NCBI GenBank assembly: GCA_902610315.1
Contig: CACLVA010000005.1
Span: 1 to 64,000, forward strand
Source: an uncultured Pelagibacteraceae bacterium
GTDB lineage: Bacteria > Pseudomonadota > Alphaproteobacteria > Pelagibacterales > Pelagibacteraceae
Direction: 5' to 3'
Length of the DNA: 64,000 nt
This document shows positions 16,801-28,346 of the stretch, piece after piece; within the stretch, counting starts at the first letter, position 1, and each line of letters begins with the position of its first letter. A model generated the notes under the pieces. That model had not been told where the DNA came from. It did not search any database and worked only from the letters and a program-made list of their open reading frames with translations. Made by a program: the position numbers and the translations under genes.

Positions 16801-16847
16801 GATAGTCCTAAAAAACCGGGAGCTAAAGATGGCTAGATAGGACTATC
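16801..16847 (-). promoter_or_regulatory. Structured 5-prime leader of the LysE-family exporter mRNA
   Basis: On the minus strand GATAGTCCTA ... TAGGACTATC forms a perfect 10-bp stem closing a 27-base internal region that itself contains a short TAGC/GCTA-type pairing and a CCCGG. The 3-prime arm ends 5 bases before the ATG, where the ribosome site should be. This is the layout of a compact riboswitch or translational attenuator; there is no T-tract, so it is not an intrinsic terminator. No known riboswitch class is recognised. Confidence 0.5.
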
Positions 16848-16912
16848 TTGCTTATAATAACATAGTCGGTAAAAATTGCATTAATCAATTTTTTAATATT
16901 TATTAAGAATTT

Positions 16913-17206
16913 ATGAAAAAAAGTCGCAGACCACTCACAAAGGTTAAAAATCCTGAACCCAAAGTGGGCAGTGAGAGTTGGGTGGTATGGGCTGCTTGGG
17001 CAGACCGAATAACTTTCGAAGATATCAAATCAAAAACAGGTTTATCAGAAGGCGATGTTATAAAAATTATGAGAAGATCACTTAAACCTTCATCATTTAG
17101 GCTTTGGAGAAAGAGGGCTAAAGGTCAAAGTATAAAGCACAGAAAAAAATTTGAAGAAACAAGAAAAGAAATAAGAAGAAAAATTAAAAAAAATGATTAT
17201 ATATAA
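16913..17206 (+). CDS. DUF2805/TIGR03643-family small protein
   Basis: The 97-residue basic protein contains the family core WAAWADRITFEDIKSKTGLSEGDVIKIMRRSLKPSSFRLWRKRAKGQ. The ITFEDI...GLSEGDVIKIMR stretch reads like a helix-turn-helix, so DNA or RNA binding is plausible, but the family is uncharacterised. The C-terminus is a Lys/Arg-rich helix. It lies 3 bases upstream of a glutaredoxin gene on the same strand. The 117-base gap to the divergent exporter gene contains the leader hairpin and a TATAAT at 16853-16858 that could be its -10 box, though no good -35 is apparent. Confidence 0.75.
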   Translation: MKKSRRPLTKVKNPEPKVGSESWVVWAAWADRITFEDIKSKTGLSEGDVIKIMRRSLKPSSFRLWRKRAKGQSIKHRKKFEETRKEIRRKIKKNDYI

Positions 17207-17209
17207 TTA

Positions 17210-17464
17210 ATGAAAAAAATTACCATTTATACTGGTCCGGTTTGTAATTATTGCGATGCTGCAAAAAGATTATTAAAGAGAAATAATGCATCATATTCTG
17301 AAATTAATATTGCAGAAGTTGATGGAGCATTAGATGAAATGCTTAAGAAAGCAAACGGTAAAAAAACTATTCCACAAATTTTTTTTGATGATCAGCACAT
17401 CGGTGGTTATGAAGAAATCAGAGCTTTAGAAAAAGATAATAAGCTACAAGACCTTTTAAAATAA
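17210..17464 (+). CDS. grxC: Glutaredoxin (GrxC type)
   Basis: The 84-residue thioredoxin-fold protein has the dithiol active site CNYC at residues 12-15 (GPVCNYCDAAKRLL), the cis-Pro region KKTIPQIFFDDQHIGGYEEI and the Gly-Gly glutathione-binding turn. It reduces disulphides and protein-glutathione adducts in the cytoplasm. The active site is CNYC where CPYC is usual; the Pro to Asn change may shift redox potential. It sits 3 bases after the DUF2805 gene, and its stop overlaps the convergent membrane-protein gene by 9 bases. Confidence 0.92.
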   Translation: MKKITIYTGPVCNYCDAAKRLLKRNNASYSEINIAEVDGALDEMLKKANGKKTIPQIFFDDQHIGGYEEIRALEKDNKLQDLLK

Positions 17465-17797
17465 AACGTAATAAATAATTAAAAATATAAGTGTATATTC
17501 AAAAAACATTTTAAAATTTAATATTTGTTTTTCACTAAACTTCTGATTTATTATTTTTCTTAAGAAATAAAATCCTAGATTAACAATTATCAAACCAATA
17601 ATTAATCCTACTAAAACAAATTTAATTTGGAAGTTTTTGTAACCAAAATAAATTGCGGCTAAAAAAGTAAACCAAGATACTTTGGAAATAAATATTTTAA
17701 ATAAAAGACCAGCTTTTTTACTAAAAATAGATTGAGTTTTAATTATAGAATAAGACCAAATAATCCCAATTAAAAAAGTAAAATATTTTACAATCAT
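17456..17797 (-). CDS. Small integral membrane protein of unknown function
   Basis: The 113-residue hydrophobic protein shows four likely membrane helices: around residues 3-20, 38-56, 60-80 and 95-113 (KNFQIKFVLVGLIIGLIIVNLGFYFL is the clearest). Loops are Lys-rich. No family motif is recognised. Its start overlaps the msrB stop by 4 bases, so translation is coupled to msrB. Its stop overlaps the convergent glutaredoxin gene. The reading frame is kept open between two real genes with SAR11-like composition, which supports it as a real gene. Confidence 0.65.
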   Translation of the reverse strand: MIVKYFTFLIGIIWSYSIIKTQSIFSKKAGLLFKIFISKVSWFTFLAAIYFGYKNFQIKFVLVGLIIGLIIVNLGFYFLRKIINQKFSEKQILNFKMFFEYTLIFLIIYYVLF

Positions 17798-18168
17798 TTT
17801 AATTTTTTAGCTTTAAATACTAAACATAAACCATTATTACAATATCTTTTACCTGTTGGTTTAGGACCATCATCAAATATATGTCCATGATGCCCGCCAC
17901 AATTCTTGCAGTGATATTCCGTCCTTGCGTAACCAACATGGTGGTCAGTTTTTGTTTCGAATACATCAGGCAAAGATTCAAAGAACGATGGCCAACCAGA
18001 GCCACTCTCATATTTTTTTTTTGACTCAAAAAGTTTTACATCACAATTTGCGCAATGATAATTACCTTCTCTTTTTTCAAAATTTAATTCACTAGATCCA
18101 GGTCTTTCTGTTCCCTCCTCAAATAAAATTAGTTTTTGCTCAGAAGATAAATTTGGATTTTTTTTCAT
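17794..18168 (-). CDS. msrB: Peptide-methionine (R)-S-oxide reductase
   Basis: MsrB repairs oxidised methionine. Zinc-binding pairs are CANC and CKNC, and the core motifs GSGWPSFFE, HVGYARTEYHC, GGHHGHIFDDGPKPTGKRYC are all present; the Cys in RYC is the catalytic residue. The start is taken at 18168 because its ATG overlaps the upstream stop (ATGA), rather than the extended MCFCY start at 18183. The C-terminus reads RYCNNGLCLVFKAKKLK, where family members usually have NSxxLxF, so one extra Cys is present. It is in the run of overlapping genes from the DMT exporter to the small membrane protein. Confidence 0.92.
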   Translation of the reverse strand: MKKNPNLSSEQKLILFEEGTERPGSSELNFEKREGNYHCANCDVKLFESKKKYESGSGWPSFFESLPDVFETKTDHHVGYARTEYHCKNCGGHHGHIFDDGPKPTGKRYCNNGLCLVFKAKKLK

Positions 18169-19058
18169 ATAACAGAAACACAAGTTCTATGTAATATAGC
18201 ATGAAGTCTTACTAGAGTTTCAAAATCTTTGTTATAACCACCTCCCAAAACTCCACAAATAGGAACATTTTTTTCAAAAAAGTTGTTTATTATCATTTCG
18301 TCTCTTCTCTTTATTCCATCCTCTGAGATTTTCAATTTACCTAACCTATCATTTAAATGTATATCAACTCCTGCAACATAAAATACAAAATCATACTTTT
18401 CCTTATTTAATAACAAAATATTCTCCTCAAGCTTTTTTAGATATTCTTCATCTTCGATATTATCTTCTAAACTTATATCTAAATCACCGTTGTTTTTTTT
18501 TGCAGGGTAATTAGATTTACAATGCATACTAAAGGTAAAAACAGATTTATCGTTTTTAAAAATTTCTGAAGTTCCGTTTCCTTGATGTACATCAAGATCA
18601 ACTATTAAAACATTTTTTGCATACCCTTTAAATTGTAAATATCTAGTTGCAACTGCCACATCATTAAAAACACAATAACCTGCTCCTTCATTATAAGTTG
18701 CGTGATGGCTTCCTCCTGCTGTATTACATGCAATACGATGATCAATAGCAAGTTTGCTTGCCAATACAGTTCCACCAGTCGCTCTAAAAGATCTATTCAC
18801 CACACTATCATTTATTGGAAAACCGATTTTTTTTTGGGATTTAGTGTCTATAGTTTTTTTCTTTATACTATTTATATACTCTAAGGAGTGTGCTCTACTC
18901 AAAGTCTCTTCAGAACAATAGTCAGGTTTATAAAATTCATCTACTACTTTTTGGTTTATTAAATAACTTGCAAGTTCACCAAACTTTCTTATTGGGAATT
19001 TATTGTCATCATTTATTTTCGCAACATAATCTTGGTGGTTGACCACTGGTAGTTTCAT
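18165..19058 (-). CDS. Histone-deacetylase-fold amidohydrolase
   Basis: The 297-residue enzyme shows the zinc amidohydrolase motifs of the arginase/deacetylase fold: active-site His pair in GGSHHATYNEGAGYCVFND, metal ligands in VLIVDLDVHQGNGTSEIF (Asp and His) and AGVDIHLNDRLGKL (Asp), and the terminal GGGY. Bacterial members deacetylate small molecules such as acetylpolyamines, or acetylated lysine; the substrate here is unknown. It overlaps the DMT exporter gene upstream and msrB downstream by 4 bases each. Confidence 0.85.
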   Translation of the reverse strand: MKLPVVNHQDYVAKINDDNKFPIRKFGELASYLINQKVVDEFYKPDYCSEETLSRAHSLEYINSIKKKTIDTKSQKKIGFPINDSVVNRSFRATGGTVLASKLAIDHRIACNTAGGSHHATYNEGAGYCVFNDVAVATRYLQFKGYAKNVLIVDLDVHQGNGTSEIFKNDKSVFTFSMHCKSNYPAKKNNGDLDISLEDNIEDEEYLKKLEENILLLNKEKYDFVFYVAGVDIHLNDRLGKLKISEDGIKRRDEMIINNFFEKNVPICGVLGGGYNKDFETLVRLHAILHRTCVSVI

Positions 19059-19948
19059 TTGATGGTTTTTTTATTAGATAAATAAATTCCTGAAAGAATA
19101 AATGAAGCTCCTATAAAATGGTATAGTTCAAATGTTTCTTGAAAAATCAAAATTGCTAGCACTGCACTTAGTAGCGGCATTAATTGAATGAACATTGTGG
19201 CACGGTTTGGTCCCACTATCTCTATACCCTTCTGCCAACAGTAATAAGCAGCTAGCGCAGGAAACATTACGACATAAAAAAGAATTACAAAAAATGATAT
19301 GTTGAAGTTTATTTCTAAACCAATTGATTTTTCATAAAAAAATTGTGGTATTAAGAATAAAATTCCAACAGATACCATAAGTTGGATTAATGTGAACTGT
19401 GAAAACTTGAAACTATGCTTTTTAAGTAATGTAGAGTAAAATGACCAACAGATAACACAAACTAACATCCAAAGGTCACCTTTATTAAAATTTAGAGCTA
19501 AAATTTTGTTTATGTCTGCGTTAGAAATAATTGAACATATTCCTAACACGGACAACAATAATCCAATGAGTTGAAAAATGTTTGTTTTATCTACTTTCAT
19601 AAAGGATGAGATAATTATTGTCACTGCTGGAATTGCTGCGAGAACTAAAACTGCATTTATCACTTGAGTATAGTTCAACGCGAAATATACTACTGAGTTA
19701 AAAGTGCTAATAGTTATTACGCCCATAAAACTTATCACAATCAAATTTTTTTTAATATAATTCCAATTATTGAAAATTTCTTTGTATGTAAATGGGATTA
19801 AAATCAACCAAGCTGAAATCCATCTAAAAAAATTTAAAGTCAGTGGGGGCACTTCGTATATATATGCAAATTTACCTACTATAAAATTTCCTGACCAACA
19901 AAATGTAGCAAATACAAGTAAAGTATAAGCTAAGTAATTTTTTGACAA
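19055..19948 (-). CDS. EamA/DMT-family transporter
   Basis: The 297-residue protein has ten predicted membrane helices in two EamA repeats. The first opens LLVFATFCWSGNFIVGKFAYIYEVPPLTLNFFRWISAWLILIP and the second contains GDLWMLVCVICWSFYSTLLKK, with the end motif LGIYLS-like GIYLSNKK. DMT proteins export or import metabolites, often amino acids or nucleobases; direction and substrate are not readable. It lies 8 bases downstream of the D-amino-acid dehydrogenase gene and overlaps the deacetylase gene. Confidence 0.85.
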   Translation of the reverse strand: MSKNYLAYTLLVFATFCWSGNFIVGKFAYIYEVPPLTLNFFRWISAWLILIPFTYKEIFNNWNYIKKNLIVISFMGVITISTFNSVVYFALNYTQVINAVLVLAAIPAVTIIISSFMKVDKTNIFQLIGLLLSVLGICSIISNADINKILALNFNKGDLWMLVCVICWSFYSTLLKKHSFKFSQFTLIQLMVSVGILFLIPQFFYEKSIGLEINFNISFFVILFYVVMFPALAAYYCWQKGIEIVGPNRATMFIQLMPLLSAVLAILIFQETFELYHFIGASFILSGIYLSNKKTIK

Positions 19949-19956
19949 ATTAATCC

Positions 19957-21201
19957 TTAATTAAATCTTGATGAACTATAAGGAGATAAATCTAAATTAG
20001 TTTTTTCGCCAAGAATCATTTTGGATACTATTTTCCCTGAAATTGCTCCTAATGTCCATCCCAAATGATGATGACCAAAGGAGTAATAAACATTATTGTA
20101 ATTTTTTGACTTACCAATTACTGGGAGAAAATCAGGTAAAGTTGGTCTAAATCCTAACCATTCATCCTCGTGATCTTCATTTTCTGGTAGACCATTTAAC
20201 ATGTCTTTTGCATTTAATATCAAATTTTTAATTCTCGACTTAGATAAAGGATTTTCTAAACCTCCAAATTCAACTGTTCCAACAACTCTTAGACCTTGCT
20301 CCATGGGTGTTATACCAAAACCCCTATCAGCCCAAACAACTGGTCTGGATAGAAGATTTGAGTAATTTTTAAAATGAATATGATAGCCTCTTTCAGTGTC
20401 TAGTGGAATTTTTTCATCTAATTTATCAGTTAGTTTTTTTGAAAAAGCACCACAGGCTATAACAACTTTATCAAATAATAATTTATCGTTTTCTGTAATT
20501 AAAATAGGTTTCTGGTCTTTAAAATTTATGTTGTTTATATTTGTTTTTTTAAATTTCCCTCCTTTTTTTAAAAAATTCGTAAATAATTTTTCAATAATTT
20601 TTTTTGGATTTCTTGCATGTCTGGCGTACTCATAAAATACCCCTCCATCATAAAATGGTTTTAAATTTGGTTCCAAATCGTGAACTTCTTTTGGATTTAA
20701 AATTTTTTGTTGTACACCTAATTTTTCTCGAATATCAATTTCAATTTTTCTACTTTTAATTCCTTTTTTTTCCCATACATACATAATTCCTTTTTTTTCA
20801 ACTAGACCATCTAAATTAATATCTGCAAACAGTTCATCGTATGCATCTAATGAAATATCCAAAATTTGATGCATATATTTTGCGGTATGCATCATTTTTT
20901 TTTTTGAGCAACTCATAAAATATTTTGAAAACCATGGAATCATTTTAACAAAATAATTCCATTTTAAAGCTAGTGGTCCTCTACTGCTTAACAGCATAGC
21001 AGGTACATCTGATATCACATCTGATCTGTTTAACTGTAAGGAGGCATATGGAGAAAAATGACCTGCATTTCCATAAGAAGTTGCGCACCCAGGTTCATCT
21101 TTGTCAAATAAAGTTACATCAATTCCTTTTCTTTGTAAAAATAAAGCATTGCAGACTCCTTGAATACCAGCACCAATAATAGCTACTTTATTTTTTGACA
21201 T
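19957..21201 (-). CDS. dadA: FAD-dependent D-amino-acid dehydrogenase (DadA-like)
   Basis: The N-terminal FAD-binding motif is VAIIGAGIQGVCNALFLQRKGIDVTLFDKDEPGCATSYGNAGHFSP, matching DadA-type oxidoreductases (Gly-Asn-Ala-Gly after the FAD site). The C-terminal FAD contact is WLGFRPTLPDFLPVIGKSKNYNNVYYSFGHHHLGWTLGAISGKIV. At 414 residues it is full length. The enzyme would oxidatively deaminate D-amino acids to 2-oxo acids, feeding electrons to quinone. Related glycine or hydroxyproline oxidases cannot be excluded. It is 43 bases downstream of rodA; the gap has a near-palindromic TTGTCGCGATAA and a T10 run. Confidence 0.8.
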   Translation of the reverse strand: MSKNKVAIIGAGIQGVCNALFLQRKGIDVTLFDKDEPGCATSYGNAGHFSPYASLQLNRSDVISDVPAMLLSSRGPLALKWNYFVKMIPWFSKYFMSCSKKKMMHTAKYMHQILDISLDAYDELFADINLDGLVEKKGIMYVWEKKGIKSRKIEIDIREKLGVQQKILNPKEVHDLEPNLKPFYDGGVFYEYARHARNPKKIIEKLFTNFLKKGGKFKKTNINNINFKDQKPILITENDKLLFDKVVIACGAFSKKLTDKLDEKIPLDTERGYHIHFKNYSNLLSRPVVWADRGFGITPMEQGLRVVGTVEFGGLENPLSKSRIKNLILNAKDMLNGLPENEDHEDEWLGFRPTLPDFLPVIGKSKNYNNVYYSFGHHHLGWTLGAISGKIVSKMILGEKTNLDLSPYSSSRFN

Positions 21202-21244
21202 TGAAATAATCTACATCATGAAAAAAAAAAATTATCGCGACAAA

Positions 21245-22369
21245 TTATGCAATAATCTGTTTTTGGTAAATTTTTGTGCTCATTACAACACTAAAACCTA
21301 TCATTGTAGCTAGCATTGAAGAACCTCCATACGACATGATAGGCAAGGGTGACCCCACAATTGGAAGTAGTCCTAAAACCATGCTCATATTAACTGTAAC
21401 ATAGATAAATATAGAGGATGCAAATCCGTAACAAAATAATTTTCCAAAAAAGCTTCTTGCAGATGCGCCAATTTTTGCAGTTCTATAAATTATAATCGCG
21501 TAAAGAAAAAGTAACAAAACCGAACCAACAAATCCGTGCTCTTCTGAAAATAATGTAAATATAAAATCTGTATGCTTTTCAGGCAAAAAGTCCAAATAAC
21601 TTTGAGTACCTTTGAGAAAACCTTTTCCTGACAACCCACCTGAACCTACAGCAATTTTTGATTGTATTATTTGATATCCAGCACCAAGAGGATCTCTATC
21701 AGGATTAAAAAAAGTTAATATCCTAAGTTTTTGGTATGGTTTTAAAACTGAAATTACAAATGGTAAGGATATTAATAAAATAAGGGAGGAATATATGAAA
21801 TATTTTGCATTAACACCTGATAACCACAAAACAACTAAACCACTTAATCCTATTAATATCGAAGTACCTAAATCTGGTTGGCTTACAACTAATAGAATTG
21901 GTACAATTAATACTACCATTGGAACTATTAAATTTTTAAAATTGTTAACTAAATGAATTTGAGTTCGGTGATAAAATTTTGCAAAACACATTATTATTGC
22001 AACTTTCATTAATTCAGAAGGTTGAAGATTAATAAAGTATAGGTCTACCCATCTTTGAGAGCCAGAAGCTTTTACTCCATACATAGATGCCCAAATTAAT
22101 AAACATAAAACCACAAAGTAAAAAATGTAGCCGATTGAATGCCAAAGTCTTAAGTTCACAAAGGAAAGTATCAACATCATGGAAAAGAAAACTATAAATC
22201 GAATTACATGGCTTTTTGTATGGTAAAGAACTTCTCCTCCTTCTGTTGAATACATTGATAAGGAACTTACAAGTCCAAGAATTAATAAGCAAAAAAGCAA
22301 AATATAGTCTAATGATCTAAGTTTTTGAAAGAAGGTAGTTTGTCCACTTAGTGCCGTTTCTTGAAACAT
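21245..22369 (-). CDS. rodA: Rod-shape peptidoglycan glycosyltransferase RodA
   Basis: A 374-residue SEDS-family polymerase with about ten membrane helices. Family text includes GSQRWVDLYFINLQPSELMKVAIIMCFAKFYH, SQPDLGTSILIGLSGLVVLWLSG, and the long extracytoplasmic loop DPLGAGYQIIQSKIAVGSGGLSGKGFLKGTQSYLDFLPEKHTDFIFTLFSEEHGFVG with the conserved Asp of DFIF. The end GSPLPIMSYGGSSMLATMIGFSVVMS is also diagnostic. It polymerises lipid II for the elongasome with PBP2. Its start shares a base with the mrdA stop (TAATG), so they are coupled. Confidence 0.95.
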   Translation of the reverse strand: MFQETALSGQTTFFQKLRSLDYILLFCLLILGLVSSLSMYSTEGGEVLYHTKSHVIRFIVFFSMMLILSFVNLRLWHSIGYIFYFVVLCLLIWASMYGVKASGSQRWVDLYFINLQPSELMKVAIIMCFAKFYHRTQIHLVNNFKNLIVPMVVLIVPILLVVSQPDLGTSILIGLSGLVVLWLSGVNAKYFIYSSLILLISLPFVISVLKPYQKLRILTFFNPDRDPLGAGYQIIQSKIAVGSGGLSGKGFLKGTQSYLDFLPEKHTDFIFTLFSEEHGFVGSVLLLFLYAIIIYRTAKIGASARSFFGKLFCYGFASSIFIYVTVNMSMVLGLLPIVGSPLPIMSYGGSSMLATMIGFSVVMSTKIYQKQIIA

Positions 22370-24348
22370 TATGCTACAAAATTAATATTTTTTTGTTTAA
22401 ATTTTTCTCTTTCTTCGTGTCTATCGATTACGACTTTAAACAATTTTTTGGCCATCGGAGCTGCGGTCGAGCCGCCAGATCCACCGTGTTCTATAAAAAC
22501 ACTCATTGCATATCTTGGATTTTTATAAGGTCCAAATGCAATATATAGAGCGTGATCTCTATCCTCATAGGGAATTTGAGAAATATCTAAATCAAGCTCT
22601 CTTTGAGCTTCAGTTATTCTTTTTACCTGTGAAGTTCCTGTTTTTCCTGCAAACTGGTATTTCTTGTCTTCAATTCTTGAAGAATAAGATGTCCCTCTAA
22701 CCTCATTTGTAGAAGCAAACATTGCCTCCAAAACAAATTTTACATTTTCTTGATTTCTAAAAAGTGGACTATATAAATTATCTTCTTTACTAGAGGACAT
22801 TTCAAGGCCAACCATTGCGTCATCAAAATCTGGGCCTTGTATTTTTTCTTCTAAATTTTTACTCATTTTAGATTTTATTTCCTCAAAAGATAAATCTTCT
22901 TTATTTACTATGATTTTTGGATTTATTTTAAAACCACCATTCGCTAATTGAGCAGTCATCAGACATAACTGTAACGGAGTTGTTTGTATATAACCTTGAC
23001 CAATTCCTGTTATAAGTGTTTCACCAAGAACCCATCCTTTTCCAAGGACATTTTTTTTCCATTTCGTTGAAGGAACTAAACCGCTTTTCTCCTCATTAAA
23101 AATATTGTTAAAGACTTTATTGCCTAATCCAAATTTTTTTGCAGTTTCATTTAGACGATCAACTCCCAATCTTCTGGACATTTCATAAAAAAAAGTATCA
23201 CATGAAACTTTTAGAGCATCTCTGAGATTAACTACTCCATGTCCTTTCTTTTTCCAACAGTTATATGTTTGCCCATACATCTCTATTTTTCCTGAACAAT
23301 TAACTTTAAAATTTGGTGAAATAATATTGTTTTCTAATGCTGACAGCGCAACAATCGGTTTTATTGTTGAACCAGGAGGATATAATCCTGTAATCGATCT
23401 ATTTATAAGTGGTTTTTTTGGATTATTTCTAATTGCCTCCCAATTTTCATAACTTATTCCATATAAAAATAAATTTGGATCAAAAGATGGCGACGAGTGC
23501 ATTGCAAGAATATCTCCGGTGTATATGTCCATAACACTTATAGATCCTGCTCTATCTTTTAAAAGTTCGTTGCACGTCTGTTGAATTTTTGTGTCTACTG
23601 TTAATCTTATTGATTTACCTTTTTGGCCCTCTACGTGATCTATTTGATTTATTCTTTTACCATATGCATTGACTTCGTATCTTTGAACTCCATTCATGCC
23701 AATTAAATCATTTTCTAAGGATCTCTCTAATCCAATTTTTCCAACTCTTAATCCAGGTACATGTTTCTTTTTAATTTCACTATTATTTGCAAGATCATTT
23801 TGACTTGCTTGTGCGACGTAACCTAATAGATGGGTATAATTTTCGTTGTAAGGATAGCTTCTTGCTACAGATAAAACTGGCTTAACTCCTGATAGTTCAT
23901 GTAGATAAAAATTAATTTTAACAAATTGATCCCAAGATAAATTTTCTGATACTATTAATGTCTCCCATGGCTTTTGAGATTTTTTCTTTTTTATAATTTT
24001 GTTAAAAGTTTTTTGGTCTAATTCTAATATATCTTTTACTCTAATAATTAGACTATTAAAATTTTCAACTTGCTCAGGTATTACGTGAAGTTGATAAACT
24101 TTTAAGTTACCAGCAATTGTATTTCCAAAAAAATCTTGGAAATCTCCTCTTATTGGTGGTAACTTCCACTCCCTTAATCGATTTTTGTCTGAGAGTGTTA
24201 AGTATTTTTTATTTTGGTTTATTTGAAGTGAAAATAGTTGTGCAATTATACCTCCAAAAACAACGAGCTTAGCAGCAGACAGAATAAACATTCTTCTGCC
24301 AACTACACTTTGTTTTCTGTAACCAGTATCTGAGCCACCACTAATCAT
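22369..24348 (-). CDS. mrdA: Penicillin-binding protein 2 (peptidoglycan D,D-transpeptidase)
   Basis: The 659-residue class B PBP has one N-terminal membrane anchor (MFILSAAKLVVFGGIIAQLFSLQ), a pedestal with DKNRLREWKLPPIRGDFQD, and a transpeptidase domain. The active-site triad is visible: SxxK in GLYPPGSTIKPIVALSALE, SxN-equivalent SCD in LKVSCDTFFYEMSRRLG, and KTGT in QFAGKTGTSQVK. It crosslinks lateral-wall peptidoglycan together with RodA and MreC. It overlaps mreD by 8 bases and rodA by 1. Length and motifs are normal. Confidence 0.95.
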   Translation of the reverse strand: MISGGSDTGYRKQSVVGRRMFILSAAKLVVFGGIIAQLFSLQINQNKKYLTLSDKNRLREWKLPPIRGDFQDFFGNTIAGNLKVYQLHVIPEQVENFNSLIIRVKDILELDQKTFNKIIKKKKSQKPWETLIVSENLSWDQFVKINFYLHELSGVKPVLSVARSYPYNENYTHLLGYVAQASQNDLANNSEIKKKHVPGLRVGKIGLERSLENDLIGMNGVQRYEVNAYGKRINQIDHVEGQKGKSIRLTVDTKIQQTCNELLKDRAGSISVMDIYTGDILAMHSSPSFDPNLFLYGISYENWEAIRNNPKKPLINRSITGLYPPGSTIKPIVALSALENNIISPNFKVNCSGKIEMYGQTYNCWKKKGHGVVNLRDALKVSCDTFFYEMSRRLGVDRLNETAKKFGLGNKVFNNIFNEEKSGLVPSTKWKKNVLGKGWVLGETLITGIGQGYIQTTPLQLCLMTAQLANGGFKINPKIIVNKEDLSFEEIKSKMSKNLEEKIQGPDFDDAMVGLEMSSSKEDNLYSPLFRNQENVKFVLEAMFASTNEVRGTSYSSRIEDKKYQFAGKTGTSQVKRITEAQRELDLDISQIPYEDRDHALYIAFGPYKNPRYAMSVFIEHGGSGGSTAAPMAKKLFKVVIDRHEEREKFKQKNINFVA

Positions 24349-24853
24349 TAGTTCTTCTAAGTAAATTTAAATAATAACCAAAAATATATGAAAAAAAATA
24401 ATAGAACAAGAAAGTATAAAAAACATTAAAAAGTAAATTGTAGTATTCAATTTTAACATTAAAAAAAACTACTAGAATTGAATAAAAAATTGAATTTATG
24501 ACCAAAATAGTAAAAAGGAAGAAAAACCAATCTTTAATTAGACTAACTCTTAATGTTATATTCCTTAAATAAACTGCAAAAACACAAATAAATAAATAAG
24601 TAACGCTGCTAATTCCTAGAGGTAATCCAATTACGACATCATTTATAAGACCAGCGAAAAACACTAATACATAACTTAACCTTCCTTCTCCTTTTAAGCT
24701 CCAATAAAAAATTAAAATATAAGGAAAATTAAAAGAAAAATATTTTAAATTTAAATAATTAAAATCAAACTCATTTAGCACGGAGATATAAAGTAAAATA
24801 ATTGGGCCTAATGACAAAAGTTTTCTTGAAAATGGCAGTTTTGATATGCTCAT
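24341..24853 (-). CDS. mreD: Rod-shape-determining protein MreD
   Basis: At 170 residues with five to six predicted membrane helices it has the size and place of MreD, between mreC and mrdA. The conserved segment is FAGLINDVVIGLPLGISSVTYLFICVFA, with the helix-breaking Pro-Leu-Gly. It is an inner-membrane member of the elongasome. The gene lies 3 bases after mreC and overlaps mrdA by 8. The identification rests on position and that motif more than on strong sequence conservation. Confidence 0.88.
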   Translation of the reverse strand: MSISKLPFSRKLLSLGPIILLYISVLNEFDFNYLNLKYFSFNFPYILIFYWSLKGEGRLSYVLVFFAGLINDVVIGLPLGISSVTYLFICVFAVYLRNITLRVSLIKDWFFFLFTILVINSIFYSILVVFFNVKIEYYNLLFNVFYTFLFYYFFSYIFGYYLNLLRRTND

Positions 24854-24856
24854 AAA

Positions 24857-25705
24857 CTAATTTATATTTTCGTATAAGACAATTTTCACTAATCTTAGCT
24901 GTGAAAAATTTGAGTGAAAGGTAACATAACTTTCATCACCATCATCAATTATGGTTATTTGACCAACAGGTATCCCTGATTTAAATATTCCCCCAGATCC
25001 TGATGTATAAATTTGATCACCATTATTTAAATCAAAATTTTCTAATTGAGTGTATTGAAGTTTGCCAAATTTTTCTCCAGTTCCTGTCAAAATAGATTGA
25101 ACACTATTTGGTTCTACGGATACCGGCACTTTACTGTTTAGGTCAGATAACAATAACACTCTTGATGTTAAATAGTTAACTTCCACTACTTTTCCAATTA
25201 AAAAATCTCCATCTAAAACTGCCATACCTAATTTTACATTGTCTTTACTTCCTCTATTGACAATAATAGATTTAAGGAATGGGCTTTGTTTGTCTACTAA
25301 TACCTTTGCTAATATTTCAGAGGACACATCTACAATGTCCTCTATTTTAGATTTTAGCATTATATTTTCAGATATTATATAATTATTGCTTAAGTTTTCA
25401 GCTTTCAATGCTTTATATTCTTTTTTAAGTTTTTTATGATCATCATACAAATTAATGTGTGACATTGTTAATCTGTAAGCATTTATAATAATATTTTCAG
25501 GTCCTGAGATTATGAAAGAAGCGCGATAAACAATTTCGTTTAAACCTACTTTTAAAATACTTATCCCTTTAAAATTAAATTTACTTAATGTTAAAATAGT
25601 TATTGAAAAAAATAATAATACTATTAATGAAAATCTTTGTTTAGTTCCTTTTTTTAGAAAGGCAGATCTGATTGCTATTATAAAATCATCTCTGCTTGTT
25701 TCCAT
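24857..25705 (-). CDS. mreC: Rod-shape-determining protein MreC
   Basis: The 282-residue protein has an N-terminal cytoplasmic tail, one membrane helix (FSLIVLLFFSITILTLS), a periplasmic coiled-coil (LYDDHKKLKKEYKALKAENLSNNYIISENIMLKSKIEDI) and a beta-rich C-terminal domain with SPFLKSIIVNRGSKDNVKLGMAVLDGDFLIGKVVEVN and the late GDQIYTSGSGGIFKSGIPVGQI motif. MreC links MreB to PBP2 and stimulates RodA-PBP2. It is 6 bases downstream of mreB and 3 upstream of mreD. Confidence 0.94.
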   Translation of the reverse strand: METSRDDFIIAIRSAFLKKGTKQRFSLIVLLFFSITILTLSKFNFKGISILKVGLNEIVYRASFIISGPENIIINAYRLTMSHINLYDDHKKLKKEYKALKAENLSNNYIISENIMLKSKIEDIVDVSSEILAKVLVDKQSPFLKSIIVNRGSKDNVKLGMAVLDGDFLIGKVVEVNYLTSRVLLLSDLNSKVPVSVEPNSVQSILTGTGEKFGKLQYTQLENFDLNNGDQIYTSGSGGIFKSGIPVGQITIIDDGDESYVTFHSNFSQLRLVKIVLYENIN

Positions 25706-25711
25706 TTTATC

Positions 25712-28322
<2,611 letters not shown>

Positions 28323-28346
28323 TATTTTGTAAAAATTTTTTTTTGG

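Noticed and set aside
21202-21244. Terminator after rodA
   Set aside because: TTGTCGCGATAA is nearly palindromic but has no loop, so the T10 run after it is not preceded by a real hairpin; the case is too weak to list.
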